64,000 bases of DNA from Acidimicrobiia bacterium (GTDB taxonomy: Bacteria; Actinomycetota; Acidimicrobiia; Acidimicrobiales; Aldehydirespiratoraceae), in contig JAJEDD010000025.1 of the NCBI GenBank assembly GCA_022821685.1, positions 62,001-126,000 on the forward strand, read 5' to 3'. Each line of letters starts with the position of its first letter. Within the stretch, counting starts at the first letter, position 1. Below the pieces are notes generated by a model that saw only the letters and a program-made list of their open reading frames with translations, was not told the origin of the DNA and ran no database searches. Both the position numbers and the translations under genes were made by a program. This document shows positions 1 to 8,902 of the stretch, piece after piece.

Positions 1-151
1 GGACGCCGAGGCCGGCCGCCCGCTCGAGCTCGACCCGCTGGTCGGCGTGTTCGTCGAACTGGGTGAACTGACCGGTGTGCCCACCCCGGCCATCAGCACC
101 GTCTACGGGCTGGCCTCCCTGCTGAACCACCGCCTAGCGGCCGGCTCATGA
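1..151 (+). CDS. C-terminal end of a ketopantoate-reductase-like (ApbA/PanE) protein, cut by the window edge
   Basis: Reading from base 2 gives about 49 residues ending at a TGA (149-151). The tail contains ELDPLVGVFVELG and GVPTPAISTVYGLASLL, the pattern of the C-terminal helical domain of 2-dehydropantoate 2-reductase family proteins, where substrate-pocket helices end in 'GVPTP...T.Y.L...L'. The family makes NADPH-dependent 2-oxoacid reductases, but a C-terminal piece cannot tell true PanE from the many ApbA-like paralogues. The stop overlaps the next ATG in an ATGA, so the two genes are probably translationally coupled. Confidence 0.6.
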   Translation, partial: DAEAGRPLELDPLVGVFVELGELTGVPTPAISTVYGLASLLNHRLAAGS

Positions 152-1755
152 CCGGTCCGATGACACTGCGGGGCCTTCTCGATGCCGGGACCGATCACGC
201 TCCGGCCATTGTGTCACCCGACGGCTCGGTGCTCACTCACGGCGAACTGCGGGCTGAAGTGGACCGGCTTGCAGCCCGGCTCCGGAGTCTTGGGGTGGGT
301 CCGGCCGATCGCATCGCCATTGTCATGCCCAACGGCCCCGAGATGGCCATTGCCTTCCTGGCTGCGGGTTGCGCGGGCTGCGCCGCGCCGCTCAACCCCA
401 AGTACCGCACCTCGGAGCTGCGCTTCTACCTCGACGACCTGGGCGCCAAAGCGCTCATCACCCGGCCCGACGATTCGGGGGCCGACGCCCGCGACGCGGC
501 CCGCACCGCCGAAGCCGGCGTGCTGTCGGTGGCGCTGACCGGCACAGCGGGCTCCATCGACTTGAGCGCCGCGCCATCGAGCAGCGAGTCGTCTGCCCAG
601 GACGATCATTCCCCTGGCAGTGAGCCGGCGCCCGCAGGTTCTCAGTCCCCTGGCGGCGAGTCTGCGGCCCCGCACGGGCCGTCGGCCGATGATGTGGCGC
701 TGGTGCTGCACACCTCGGGAACCACCTCTCGGCCCAAGATCGTGCCGCTGCGACAACGCAACCTGGCCCGCTCGGCGGTTGGCATCGCCGCCTCGCTGAC
801 CCTCACCGCTGAGGACCGGTCGTTGCAGGTGATGCCGCTGTTCCACATCCACGGCCTGCTGGCCGGATTGCTGGCGCCGCTGTCGTCTGGCGGTGCGGTC
901 GCCTGCACCGAGGGCTTCGACGCCTTCCGGTTCTTCGCCCAGCTCGAAGCACTGCGGCCCAGCTACTACACCGCGGTGCCGACCATGCACCAGATGGTGC
1001 TCTCCCGTGCCGAGCGACACCGCGACGCGGCCCGCTCCGCCGGCCTGCGCTTCGTGCGGTCGTCGTCGGCGTCGCTCCCCACGCCGGTGCTGACCGAACT
1101 GGGCGAGCTGTTCGCCGCCCCCGTCATCGAGGCCTACGGCATGACCGAGGCCACCCACCAGATGTGCGCCAACCCCCTGCCCCCCGGCGCGGCCAAGCCC
1201 CGGTCGGTCGGGGTCGCCACCGGGATCGAGCTGGCCGTGCTCGATCACCGCAACCGCCCGCAGGCGCCGGGGGAGCGCGGTGAGGTGTCGATCAAGGGTC
1301 CGACCGTGATCGACGGCTACGAGAACAACCCCGAAGCCAACGAAACCGCCTTCACCGACGGCTGGTTCCGCACCGGCGACGAGGGCTACCTCGACGACGA
1401 CGGCTACCTGTTCCTCACCGGACGCCTAAAAGAGCAGATCAACCGCGGCGGCGAGAAGGTCTCCCCCCTGGAGGTGGACGAGGCCCTGCTGGCCCATCCG
1501 GCGGTGGCTCAGGCGGTGACGTTCGCCATGCCCCATCCCAAGTTGGGCGAGGAGGTGGCCGCCGCGGTGGTGGCCGCCGACGGCAGCAACATCGACGAGC
1601 GGGAGCTGCGCCGGTTCCTGGCCCAGTCGCTTGCCGCCTTCAAGGTTCCCCGCCGGGTCCTGGTGCTCGACGAGCTGCCCAAGGGCGCTACCGGCAAGCT
1701 CCAGCGCATCGGCCTGGCCGAACGCCTGGGCCTCGCCCCGTCCGACCACGACTAG
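148..1755 (+). CDS. AMP-dependent acyl-CoA ligase, oxalate-CoA-ligase-like
   Basis: 535-residue adenylate-forming enzyme that would activate a carboxylic acid with ATP and load CoA. Visible motifs: the P-loop LHTSGTTSRPK near residue 188, EAYGMTEA near 327, GWFRTGDEGYLDDDG near 404, and the C-terminal catalytic lysine in KGATGKLQR near 512. MPLFHIHGL and YYTAVPTMHQ resemble the Pcs60/AAE3 oxalate-CoA ligase branch, so oxalate or a small dicarboxylate is the leading substrate guess (inference). An unusual Ser/Pro/Gly-rich insertion lies at about residues 132-178, just before the P-loop. The ATG overlaps the upstream stop (ATGA). Downstream is dispersed-repeat copy A. Confidence 0.85.
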   Translation: MTGPMTLRGLLDAGTDHAPAIVSPDGSVLTHGELRAEVDRLAARLRSLGVGPADRIAIVMPNGPEMAIAFLAAGCAGCAAPLNPKYRTSELRFYLDDLGAKALITRPDDSGADARDAARTAEAGVLSVALTGTAGSIDLSAAPSSSESSAQDDHSPGSEPAPAGSQSPGGESAAPHGPSADDVALVLHTSGTTSRPKIVPLRQRNLARSAVGIAASLTLTAEDRSLQVMPLFHIHGLLAGLLAPLSSGGAVACTEGFDAFRFFAQLEALRPSYYTAVPTMHQMVLSRAERHRDAARSAGLRFVRSSSASLPTPVLTELGELFAAPVIEAYGMTEATHQMCANPLPPGAAKPRSVGVATGIELAVLDHRNRPQAPGERGEVSIKGPTVIDGYENNPEANETAFTDGWFRTGDEGYLDDDGYLFLTGRLKEQINRGGEKVSPLEVDEALLAHPAVAQAVTFAMPHPKLGEEVAAAVVAADGSNIDERELRRFLAQSLAAFKVPRRVLVLDELPKGATGKLQRIGLAERLGLAPSDHD

Positions 1756-1771
1756 AGCGTAGAACTGGCGT

Positions 1772-1875
1772 CCAAGAGGCCGAGCTTGCGAGGCCGTGGG
1801 CTGTGTCTCTGGGGTTTGGGCAGCCCGTGAGCGCAGCGAACAAGAGCGGGAATGACCCCGCTGTGATGCGATGGG
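1772..1875 (-). repeat. dispersed repeat family, copy A (short variant, reverse)
   Basis: On the minus strand this carries the family core TTCCCGCTCTTGTTCGCTGC, then a GGGCTGCCC-like block and the tail CTCGCAAGCTCGGCCTC. It shares with copy F (21974-22104) the short tail lacking the 'CCCGTATGGGCCGGACTCGC' segment of the long copies. It lies between the acyl-CoA ligase and the truncated synthetase. The remaining ~210 bases up to the next gene hold no gene I can support. Confidence 0.8.
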
Positions 1876-2105
1876 CTTGCACCTGCCCGCGCACTCTCTA
1901 GGCCGCGCCCGCCACAACACTGCGCCAGAGCGCAAACGCTTGCAGGACACCCTGCACACTGTCGGCGTTGTGTTGCGGCATCCCGGTGCCGCAATGTCAG
2001 ACGTTTACGCAGGTCAGAGGCCTGTTGCGAGCCCGAATCAGCGGGCTAGGTTGGCGCGAGTCAGACGGGCTGCAAGGGTGAGCATGAGTGTCGGAGGGGA
2101 TGATC

Positions 2106-2891
2106 GTGACCGGTGGTTCTGCTGATCCGTCCACAGGCGGCCGCGGCGATCGAAGCGTGCCGCGGCTAATTGATCGGTTCGAGTTTCATGTCACGGCGGA
2201 GCCTGAGGCGCTTGCCTTCGCCGCGGGCACCAACACCCTGAGTCGGGCCGAGCTGTGGCTCGCCTCGGGCATCGCCGCGGAGGAGATCCGGTCAGCGGTG
2301 GACTCCGACCAGCGAGCGGTGGTGGTGGTGCACCTGCCCGACTCCGCCGCCTGGCTGGCGATGTTCCTGGCCGTGCTGCGGGCGGGGCACATCTGTGCCA
2401 GGCTGCCGGTCACCGCCAGAGCGCAGGACTTTCTGCACGTCTTCGAGAAGGCCGAGCCGGCCATGGTCATCTCGTCGGCCCAGGGCTGCGAGCAGATGCC
2501 GGTCGCAGCCGTCCAAGAAGTTGTCTCCTACGGCCGCGGCGTGGCGTTGGGCCTGGCCGAGGGAACGGCGGTGGATGTGCGGGGCCGGGCCGAAGACCCC
2601 TCGGGGCCGGCGCCGCTTCCCGATGGCCTGCTGTTGCTCGACTTCAAACTGGATGAGACCGGGCCGCCGGAGGCGTTGGCGCACAGCGAAGAATCACTCG
2701 ACGCCCAGAATCAGTACATGACCGAGCGCTACGGGCCCAGCCGGCAGGTGCCCGTACTGCTGCCGTGCCCGCTCCCCGGCACCAAGACCATTGTCGACGC
2801 AGCCTCGCTCTCGTTGTATGCGGGCGCGCCGCTCATCATCCGCGACACCCTGGTTATGGCAGCCTTCAACCCCGCCGATCACAAGGTGTGA
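2106..2891 (+). pseudogene. Truncated, degenerate acyl-CoA synthetase-like protein (N-terminal half only)
   Basis: About 261 residues resembling only the N-terminal domain of AMP-binding ligases (VVVVHLPDSAAWLAMFLAVLRAGH). The place of the P-loop TSGTTGxPKxVxHS is taken by FKLDETGPPEALAHS, where the Ser/Thr-rich loop is lost and the catalytic Lys is Glu. Everything after that subdomain is missing: a family member should have about 500 residues. Repeat copy B begins about 20 bases after the stop, so the repeat may mark the truncation point (inference). Start: GGAGG at 2093-2097 is 8 nt before GTG 2106, better spaced than GTG 2088 or ATG 2100. It could be a non-catalytic remnant or a pseudogene. 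Confidence 0.6.
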
Positions 2892-2908
2892 CTCACTCCC
2901 TTCGAGGG

Positions 2909-3060
2909 CACGCAAATTGGTGAGGCCCGATCGCGTCGCAGCTGGGTCATTCCCGCTCTTGTTCGCTGCGCTCACGGGCCGCCCAAACCCCGACAACACA
3001 GCCCACGGCCTCGCCCGTGTGGGCCGGACTCGCTCACCTATTCGCTCGGCCTCTTAGACT
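2909..3060 (+). repeat. dispersed repeat family, copy B (long variant)
   Basis: Full-length copy of about 150 bases. It has the lead-in GCAAATTGGTGAGG, then TCGCGTCGCAGCTGGGTCA, the core CCGCTCTTGTTCGCTGCGCT, CACGGGCCGCCCAAACC, and the tail CTATTCGCTCGGCCTC. The 3' end runs into TAGACT, which sits 7 nt before the GTG of the DUF6941 gene. Confidence 0.85.
3055..3060 (+). promoter_or_regulatory. -10 element at the repeat end, leaderless start of the DUF6941 gene
   Basis: TAGACT ends 7 nt before GTG 3068, the spacing expected for a transcript starting on the start codon. No Shine-Dalgarno sequence precedes the GTG. The hexamer is the last part of repeat copy B. Confidence 0.45.
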
Positions 3061-3067
3061 GCCGCGC

Positions 3068-3484
3068 GTGGCCCAGATCGAGCTGTTGGCGCTGGCCAAT
3101 CACGCCGAGGTGCAGAACGGGCTGCTGTACCTGATGGGGGCGGGCTGGGACACCGTCACCCGGTCGTACAAGGAGGGCGAGAAGCCCCGGCCCCAGCACT
3201 TCGCCATCGCGCTGTCGGTGCTGGTCCCGTGGATGGAGCACAACCAGCGCCACCAGGTGGTGATCCGGGTCGAGGACGAGGACGGCCACAGCCAACTGAT
3301 GGAGGCCACCGCCAACATCGAGGTCGGCCGCCCGCCGGGCAAGGTTCCCGGCACCGACAGCCGCTCGCCGCTGGTGGTGACCGGCATTGTCCACTTCCCC
3401 AAGCCGGGCGGCTACCGGGTGAGGGCCACCCTCGGCGACGCCCAGCGCGACTACGCCTTCCGAGTCATCGACAAGGTCAAGTAA
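3068..3484 (+). CDS. DUF6941-family protein
   Basis: 138 residues beginning VAQIELLALANHAEVQNGLLYLMG, the pattern of the uncharacterised DUF6941 family (a short beta-rich domain starting '...LLLADAAEV.DGKL..LGGGW'). The rest alternates strands (HQVVIRVEDEDGH, GGYRVRATLGDAQRDYAFRVI), so an all-beta fold is likely. No signal peptide or catalytic motif is seen. The start is GTG 3068 because homology begins there and the -10-like TAGACT is 7 nt upstream. The stop overlaps the 3' end of the convergent MFS gene by 8 bases. No function is known. Confidence 0.6.
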   Translation: MAQIELLALANHAEVQNGLLYLMGAGWDTVTRSYKEGEKPRPQHFAIALSVLVPWMEHNQRHQVVIRVEDEDGHSQLMEATANIEVGRPPGKVPGTDSRSPLVVTGIVHFPKPGGYRVRATLGDAQRDYAFRVIDKVK

Positions 3485-4673
3485 CAGGCGTCTCGGGCAC
3501 GGCCCGGTGCATGGCCGCGGCCACCAGCGCGGGCAGCAGCAGCGAGACCAGCATCAGCGACTTGAGCGGCGCTCCCAGCTCCAGCAGGCCGCTCACGATC
3601 GCCGAGAGCAGTGCCGCCGAGCCCAGCAGCGCGGCCCGGAAGGTGCCGATGCCCCAGCCCGACTGCGGCGGCAGGGCCGCCACCAGCATGGCGTTGGCCA
3701 CCGGCAGCACCGACACCGCCATGCCCACGAAGGGAACCAGGAACCACACGCCGGCATTGGTGGGCGCCAGCAGCAGCGGCAGGCCGAAACCGAAGGTCGT
3801 CGCCATCATCAGCCTGGCCGCCCACGGTCCGCCGCGCTGGTCGTACAGCGCTCCCCCCACCAGCTTCACCGGCGCCGACAGGATCCGGCCCGCGGCCAGC
3901 AGCACGCCCACCAGCCGCAGATCCACGCCGCGAGCCTCGAAGAAGGCCGGCGAGAAGCCGATCACCACGAAGTGCATCGACACGCCGCCGAAGCTGGCCA
4001 GGAAGGCCAGCCGGTAGCTCTGCTTGCGGGCGTACTCGACCAGCTGCGTCAGCAGCGGCACCGCTGCCGTGTCACGGGCGGGCTCGACCCATCTCGGCAC
4101 GTAGGCGGCGGCCAGGATCGGGGGAACCGCGCAGCCGACGAACACCCAGCGCCAGCCTCCCCCCGCGAACACGCTCAACGCGGCTGCGGCCAGCCCGAAC
4201 GAATAGGCCTGGCCCCACACCGCAATCGCCTTGCCCTCCGTGCCGGGATACAGCCGGGCCACGCTGGCCAGCCCCGGCGGGAAATAGATCCCGAAGGCGG
4301 CCCCCAGCAACCCCTGGCCGATCAGCAGCACCCAGAAGCTCGGGGCGGCCGCCGAGATCACCATGCCCGCCGCCAGTGCCACCGCCGAGGCTCGCACCAG
4401 CGTCCGGTTGCCGAGCCGGCGGCTGCTGATCCCGCCGAGAATGTTGAACGAGGCGATCCCGGCCGACACCGCGGCCAGGATGGCGGCCAGGTTGCTCTCG
4501 GTGATGTCCAGATCGTCCTGCACCAGCGGGAACAGCGGCGACATCATGGTCTCGGCCCCGCCCAGGATGAAGTACAGCGTGAACAGGTAGCCGAACGTCG
4601 CCCAGCGGACGGTCAAGCCGTCGCCTCGGTCGCCCGCGCCCCCGTCGGCGCCGCCGGTGACCGGGTCGCTCAA
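3477..4673 (-). CDS. MFS transporter, last gene of the dpp-like operon
   Basis: 398 residues with about 12 hydrophobic helices in two halves, typical of the major facilitator superfamily. Loop 2-3 reads GGISSRRLGNRTLVRAS, a form of the family's G-x-x-x-D/R-R-x-G-R-R/K signature, and DQRGG sits in the equivalent second-half loop. The first gene upstream in the operon is the DppF-like ATPase: the TTG start (4673) overlaps its TGA (TTGA), so it is probably translated by reinitiation. Association with the peptide-type ABC genes suggests uptake or efflux of a related compound, but the substrate is unknown. Confidence 0.8.
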   Translation of the reverse strand: MSDPVTGGADGGAGDRGDGLTVRWATFGYLFTLYFILGGAETMMSPLFPLVQDDLDITESNLAAILAAVSAGIASFNILGGISSRRLGNRTLVRASAVALAAGMVISAAAPSFWVLLIGQGLLGAAFGIYFPPGLASVARLYPGTEGKAIAVWGQAYSFGLAAAALSVFAGGGWRWVFVGCAVPPILAAAYVPRWVEPARDTAAVPLLTQLVEYARKQSYRLAFLASFGGVSMHFVVIGFSPAFFEARGVDLRLVGVLLAAGRILSAPVKLVGGALYDQRGGPWAARLMMATTFGFGLPLLLAPTNAGVWFLVPFVGMAVSVLPVANAMLVAALPPQSGWGIGTFRAALLGSAALLSAIVSGLLELGAPLKSLMLVSLLLPALVAAAMHRAVPETPVT

Positions 4674-5656
4674 TTCACCCAGCAGGCGACGTAGTGGCCG
4701 CGGGAGCGCTCCTGAAGCGGCGGGCGCTCGTGGCGGCAGCGTTCCTCCACCAGCGGGCAGCGGGTGTTGAACCGGCAGCCCTGGGGCGGGTCCATGGGGC
4801 TGGGGAGGTCGCCCACGAGCGGCTCGTGATTGCCCCTGGTGGTGGGGTCGGGCACGGGCACCGCGGAGAGCAGGGCCTGGGAATAGGGGTGGGTGGGGTT
4901 CTCGTAGATGTCGCGGTGGCTGCCGATCTCCATCAGGTGGCCCAGGTACATGATGGCCACCCGGTCCGACACATGGCGCACCACCGCCAGGTTGTGCGAG
5001 ATGAACAGGTACGAGAGGCCCACGGTGTCCTTGAGCTCCACCAGCAGGTTGACGATCTGGGCCTGGATCGACACGTCGAGAGCGGCGGTGGCCTCGTCGG
5101 CAACCACGAATCCGGGATGCAGCGCCAGCGCCCGGGCGATCACAATGCGCTGGCGCTGGCCACCGGAGAAGGCGTGGGGGTACTTGTCGGCCGCGCCGGC
5201 GGTCATTCCCACCGTCTCCAGCAGTTCGGCCACGGCCGCATCGAGCTCTGCGCCCCGCTTGCGGGTGTGCACCAGGAACGGCTCGGCGATGCTCTCACCC
5301 ACCTTGAGCTTGGGATTGAGGGCCGAGTAGGGATCCTGGAAGATCATCTGCACCTGCTTGCGCATGGCCCGCCAGTTGCGCCTGCTCAGGTCGGTCACGT
5401 CGCGGCCCTCGAAGAGCACCCGCCCCTTGGTGGGCTTCACCGCGCCCAGCAGCGCCCGGCCCGCGGTGGACTTGCCGCAGCCCGACTCGCCCACCAGGCC
5501 GACCGTCTCGCCGGGGGCAACCGCGATGCTGAAATCGTCCAGCGCGTAGACGGTTCGCCGGCGGCTGCCGACCCAGCGGCTGAAGTGGACGCTGACGTCC
5601 CGGCTCTCAACCAGCGGCACAACCTGCTCGGTTACGGATCGGGTGTCGTCGCTCAC
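4670..5656 (-). CDS. ABC transporter ATPase, DppF/OppF type
   Basis: About 328-residue nucleotide-binding subunit of a dipeptide/oligopeptide-type importer. Walker A GESGCGKST is at residues 56-64, the Q-loop is IFQDPYSALNP, the signature FSGGQRQRIVIARAL, and Walker B FVVADEATAALD (usually DEP, here DEA). The C-terminal oligopeptide extension has CRFNTRCPLVEERC, consistent with the Cys cluster of Dpp/Opp ATPases. The start is GTG 5656: it follows the upstream stop, has GAGG 6 nt upstream, and overlaps the stop of the 25-residue mini-ORF at 5653-5730. An upstream GTG (5761) would overlap dppD by 35 bases. Confidence 0.85.
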   Translation of the reverse strand: MSDDTRSVTEQVVPLVESRDVSVHFSRWVGSRRRTVYALDDFSIAVAPGETVGLVGESGCGKSTAGRALLGAVKPTKGRVLFEGRDVTDLSRRNWRAMRKQVQMIFQDPYSALNPKLKVGESIAEPFLVHTRKRGAELDAAVAELLETVGMTAGAADKYPHAFSGGQRQRIVIARALALHPGFVVADEATAALDVSIQAQIVNLLVELKDTVGLSYLFISHNLAVVRHVSDRVAIMYLGHLMEIGSHRDIYENPTHPYSQALLSAVPVPDPTTRGNHEPLVGDLPSPMDPPQGCRFNTRCPLVEERCRHERPPLQERSRGHYVACWVN

Positions 5657-5726
5657 GGCTGCCTCACTCGCTGGGGCCGGTCGTTGCAGCTCACGTCCGT
5701 CTTTCTCAGGGATCGGGCGCAGACGC

Positions 5727-5730
<4 letters not shown>
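5653..5730 (-). other. 25-codon bridging mini-ORF between dppD and dppF
   Basis: GTG (5730) overlaps the dppD stop (GTGA), and the TGA (5655-5653) overlaps the dppF GTG start. The frame is open across the whole 70-base gap. The peptide begins MSVCARSLRKTD and ends RVRQP; it has no recognisable domain. It most likely carries ribosomes from dppD to dppF rather than encoding a functional peptide (inference). Confidence 0.5.
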
Positions 5731-6724
<994 letters not shown>

Positions 6725-6728
<4 letters not shown>

Positions 6729-6817
6729 CCGCCCGGCCTTTCGAGTACGCGTGCCGTTGCGGGGCGGTTCGTGCTCGGCCTTTCGCAGAGGCGAGGCGCC
6801 GAGCCCGGGGTGCTCAT
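6725..6817 (-). other. 30-codon bridging mini-ORF between dppC and dppD, duplicated junction
   Basis: ATG (6817) overlaps the dppC stop (ATGA); the TGA (6727-6725) overlaps the dppD GTG. The peptide ends VLERPGG, nearly identical to the dppC C-terminus ILERPGG. At DNA level CTCGAAAGGCC followed by GGTGGATGAGC (end of dppC) recurs 93 bases later as CTCGAAAGGCC plus GGGCGGGTGAGC (start of dppD). A duplication of the stop/start junction seems to have created the mini-ORF. Confidence 0.55.
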
Positions 6818-7767
6818 CCACCGGGCCTTTCGAGGATGATCTGCTCGCGCTCGGCCACGTCGTTGAACGACTGCAGCCACAGCGACAGCAGGTTGACGCC
6901 CAGCACCACCACCGAGATGGCCAGACCGGCGAAGGTGACGATCCACCAGCCGTCGGTGATGTAGTTGCGGCCCTGCTGGATCATCAGCCCCCACGACGAG
7001 CGGGGCGGCTGCACCCCGAAGCCGAGGAAGGCGAACGCCGACTCCGACAGGATGGCCGCAGCCAGCTCCAGCACGCTCAGCGTGATCAGCGAGCTGACCA
7101 GGTTGGGCAGCAGATGGCGCCACATGACCCGTCTCGACGACGCGCCGGACAGTTCCGACGCCTCCACGAACAGGGTGGTCTTGAGAGTGAACACCAGGCC
7201 CCGGCCAACCCTGGTGAACACCATCCAGCTAGAGATGGAGATGACGATGATGACCAGCCACACGCTCGGCCCGAATGCGGCCACCAGGATCAGGCCGGCC
7301 AGCACGCCGGGGAAGGCCATCTGCACGTCGGCGGCGGAGATGATGAGGGTGTCGATCCTGCCGCCGATGTAGCCCGCGATCAGGCCGAGGGCGGTGCCGA
7401 GGACGGCTGCGATGATCACCGCGGCCACGCTCACCAGCAGCGAGATGCGGGCCCCGTCGATGAGCCGGGCCAGGATGTCGCGCCCGAGTTGGTCGGTGCC
7501 GAGGGGGTGGGACCAGGTTCCGCCCCAGCCCACCGGCGGCGTCAGCTTGTCGGGCAGGCTCTGCTTGGACGGGTCGGGCAGGAACGGCAGCCACGGCCCG
7601 ACGACGGCCACCAGCGCGAACAGCGAGCAGATGATGATGCCGGCGATGCCCGCCTTCGACTTGCGCAGATGCGATCGCAGGTCGGCCATGACGCTGGTGC
7701 CCTCGGGCGGCGCACCCTCGGCTCCGCCGGCGTCCGCGCCCGGTCCCGCGTCCTGGACCGCGGTCAT
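6814..7767 (-). CDS. ABC transporter permease, DppC/OppC type
   Basis: 317 residues with an N-terminal anchor helix (AGIAGIIICSLFALVAVVGPW) and five further hydrophobic segments. The periplasmic-loop motif HPLGTDQLGRDILARLIDGARISL is diagnostic of DppC/OppC permeases. The EAA cytoplasmic loop that docks on the ATPases is visible as EASELSGASSRRVMWRHLLPN. The ATG overlaps the dppB stop (ATGA). Downstream a mini-ORF links it to dppD. Together the operon would import a peptide or peptide-like solute, but no extracytoplasmic binding protein is encoded nearby. Confidence 0.88.
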   Translation of the reverse strand: MTAVQDAGPGADAGGAEGAPPEGTSVMADLRSHLRKSKAGIAGIIICSLFALVAVVGPWLPFLPDPSKQSLPDKLTPPVGWGGTWSHPLGTDQLGRDILARLIDGARISLLVSVAAVIIAAVLGTALGLIAGYIGGRIDTLIISAADVQMAFPGVLAGLILVAAFGPSVWLVIIVISISSWMVFTRVGRGLVFTLKTTLFVEASELSGASSRRVMWRHLLPNLVSSLITLSVLELAAAILSESAFAFLGFGVQPPRSSWGLMIQQGRNYITDGWWIVTFAGLAISVVVLGVNLLSLWLQSFNDVAEREQIILERPGG

Positions 7768-8684
7768 GCCAGGTCCACCCTGGGGTCGATCATCCGGCGG
7801 GCGATGTCCACCAGCAGGTTGGTGACCACCACCAGCGTGGCCAGCACCACCACCGCAGCCTGCACCAGGATCAGGTCGCGGTTCTCGATGGCGTGGATGG
7901 CGAGTCGGCCCACGCCGGGCCAGGCGAACACCACCTCGATCACCACCGTGTAGCCGGTGAACATGCGGGTGAGCTCCCAGCCGGTCATGGTGACGAAGCC
8001 CGAGGCCACGTTGCGGAAGGTGTGGTGAACGATGGTGTACGACCGCGAGAAGCCCCTCGACAGCGCGGTGACGGCATAGGGCTTGCGCAGCTCCTCCACG
8101 ATGCCGCGCCGGGTCATCTGCGACAGACGGCCCGCGCTGGCCAGCCCGATGGCGAGCGACGGCAGGATCAGCGACACGAACCCGGCCGAGCCGAAGGTCG
8201 GCACCCAGCCGAGCTGCACCGCGAACACGATGATGAGCAGGTAGCCGATCCAGAACGGCGGCGCGCTGATGGCCGCCATCGAGAAGCCGAGCACGGCATG
8301 GTCGGCGAAGCGGCGCTCCCACCAGGCGGCCAGCATCCCCAGCGGCGCGGCCAGCAGCACCGTGACCACGGTGGCGCCGGCCACGAGCTTGAGGGTGGCC
8401 GGCAGGCGCTCCAGCACGAGCTTCGACGCGGGCTGGCTCTGCCAGAACGACTCGCCGAGGTCGCCGACCACCAGGCCCGACACGAAGTCCCAGTACTGCG
8501 TGCTGAGGGGTCGGTCGAGCCCGAGGGCGGCCCGGCGCTGGGCCCGGTGTTCCTCGGTGGCCTCAAGCGGCAGCGACACGGTGGCCGGGTCGGTGAAGAT
8601 GTGGGTGACCACGAACACCAGGGAGGTGACGACGAACACCACCAGCGCGGCGGCGATGATGCGTTTCGCGAGCCACCGAAGCAA
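7764..8684 (-). CDS. ABC transporter permease, DppB/OppB type
   Basis: About 306 residues. It begins LLRWLAKRIIAAALVVFVVTSLVF, the usual first helix of DppB-type permeases, followed by LGLDRPLSTQYWDFVSGLVVGDLGESF and the EAA loop KPYAVTALSRGFSRSYTIVHHTFRN. The start is TTG 8684 because GGGAGGGGG lies 4-5 nt upstream; GTG 8708 is an in-frame alternative. It is first in the operon dppB-C-D-F-MFS. A CGGTATACAA motif about 50 nt upstream is the likely -10 region or operator. Confidence 0.87.
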   Translation of the reverse strand: MLRWLAKRIIAAALVVFVVTSLVFVVTHIFTDPATVSLPLEATEEHRAQRRAALGLDRPLSTQYWDFVSGLVVGDLGESFWQSQPASKLVLERLPATLKLVAGATVVTVLLAAPLGMLAAWWERRFADHAVLGFSMAAISAPPFWIGYLLIIVFAVQLGWVPTFGSAGFVSLILPSLAIGLASAGRLSQMTRRGIVEELRKPYAVTALSRGFSRSYTIVHHTFRNVASGFVTMTGWELTRMFTGYTVVIEVVFAWPGVGRLAIHAIENRDLILVQAAVVVLATLVVVTNLLVDIARRMIDPRVDLA

Positions 8685-8733
8685 CGCGCCCCCTCCCGTC
8701 CGGGCCACAATGGACCCGGGTGCCGGGCCGCCG

Positions 8734-8743
8734 TTGTATACCG
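8734..8743 (-). promoter_or_regulatory. CGGTATACAA motif upstream of dppB
   Basis: One of seven GTATAC-centred decamers found before transcription units here. TATACA would serve as a -10 with a leader of about 43 nt to the TTG start. The palindromic core also resembles GntR-family operators. Confidence 0.5.
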
Positions 8744-8802
8744 TAGTCGGGTCCAGCGACCCGCTCCGAATCAGGCAGTTCTCCACCGGCCAGAATCGAT
8801 TT

Positions 8803-8857
8803 ATAACAATATGCGCGGCTTTTAGCCGAATCGAATAAAACCCGCGCAGATCGTTAT
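8803..8857. terminator. Long imperfect inverted repeat between the MFS gene and dppB
   Basis: Two 22-base arms (8803-8824 and 8836-8857) match at 19 of 22 positions around an 11-base loop. Inner arms are TTTTA/TAAAA and outer arms ATAAC/GTTAT. It is strikingly AT-rich in a GC-rich genome. It lies 45 bases after the stop of the upstream minus-strand MFS gene, so a bidirectional terminator is plausible; a small palindromic mobile remnant or an operator are alternatives. Confidence 0.5.
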
Positions 8858-8902
8858 ATTCCGACGGAGCGGTCCAGCATGTGCGGTGAACGGCAGCTTC
8901 GG

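Noticed and set aside
214..1248. Long open frame antisense to the acyl-CoA ligase (and many similar ones elsewhere)
   Set aside because: High-GC shadow frames; Arg/Gly/Pro-rich composition, no motifs, and the sense strand has clear domains.
2084..2125. 13-codon ORF from ATG 2084
   Set aside because: Overlaps the next ORF in another frame without a start/stop overlap; nothing supports translation.
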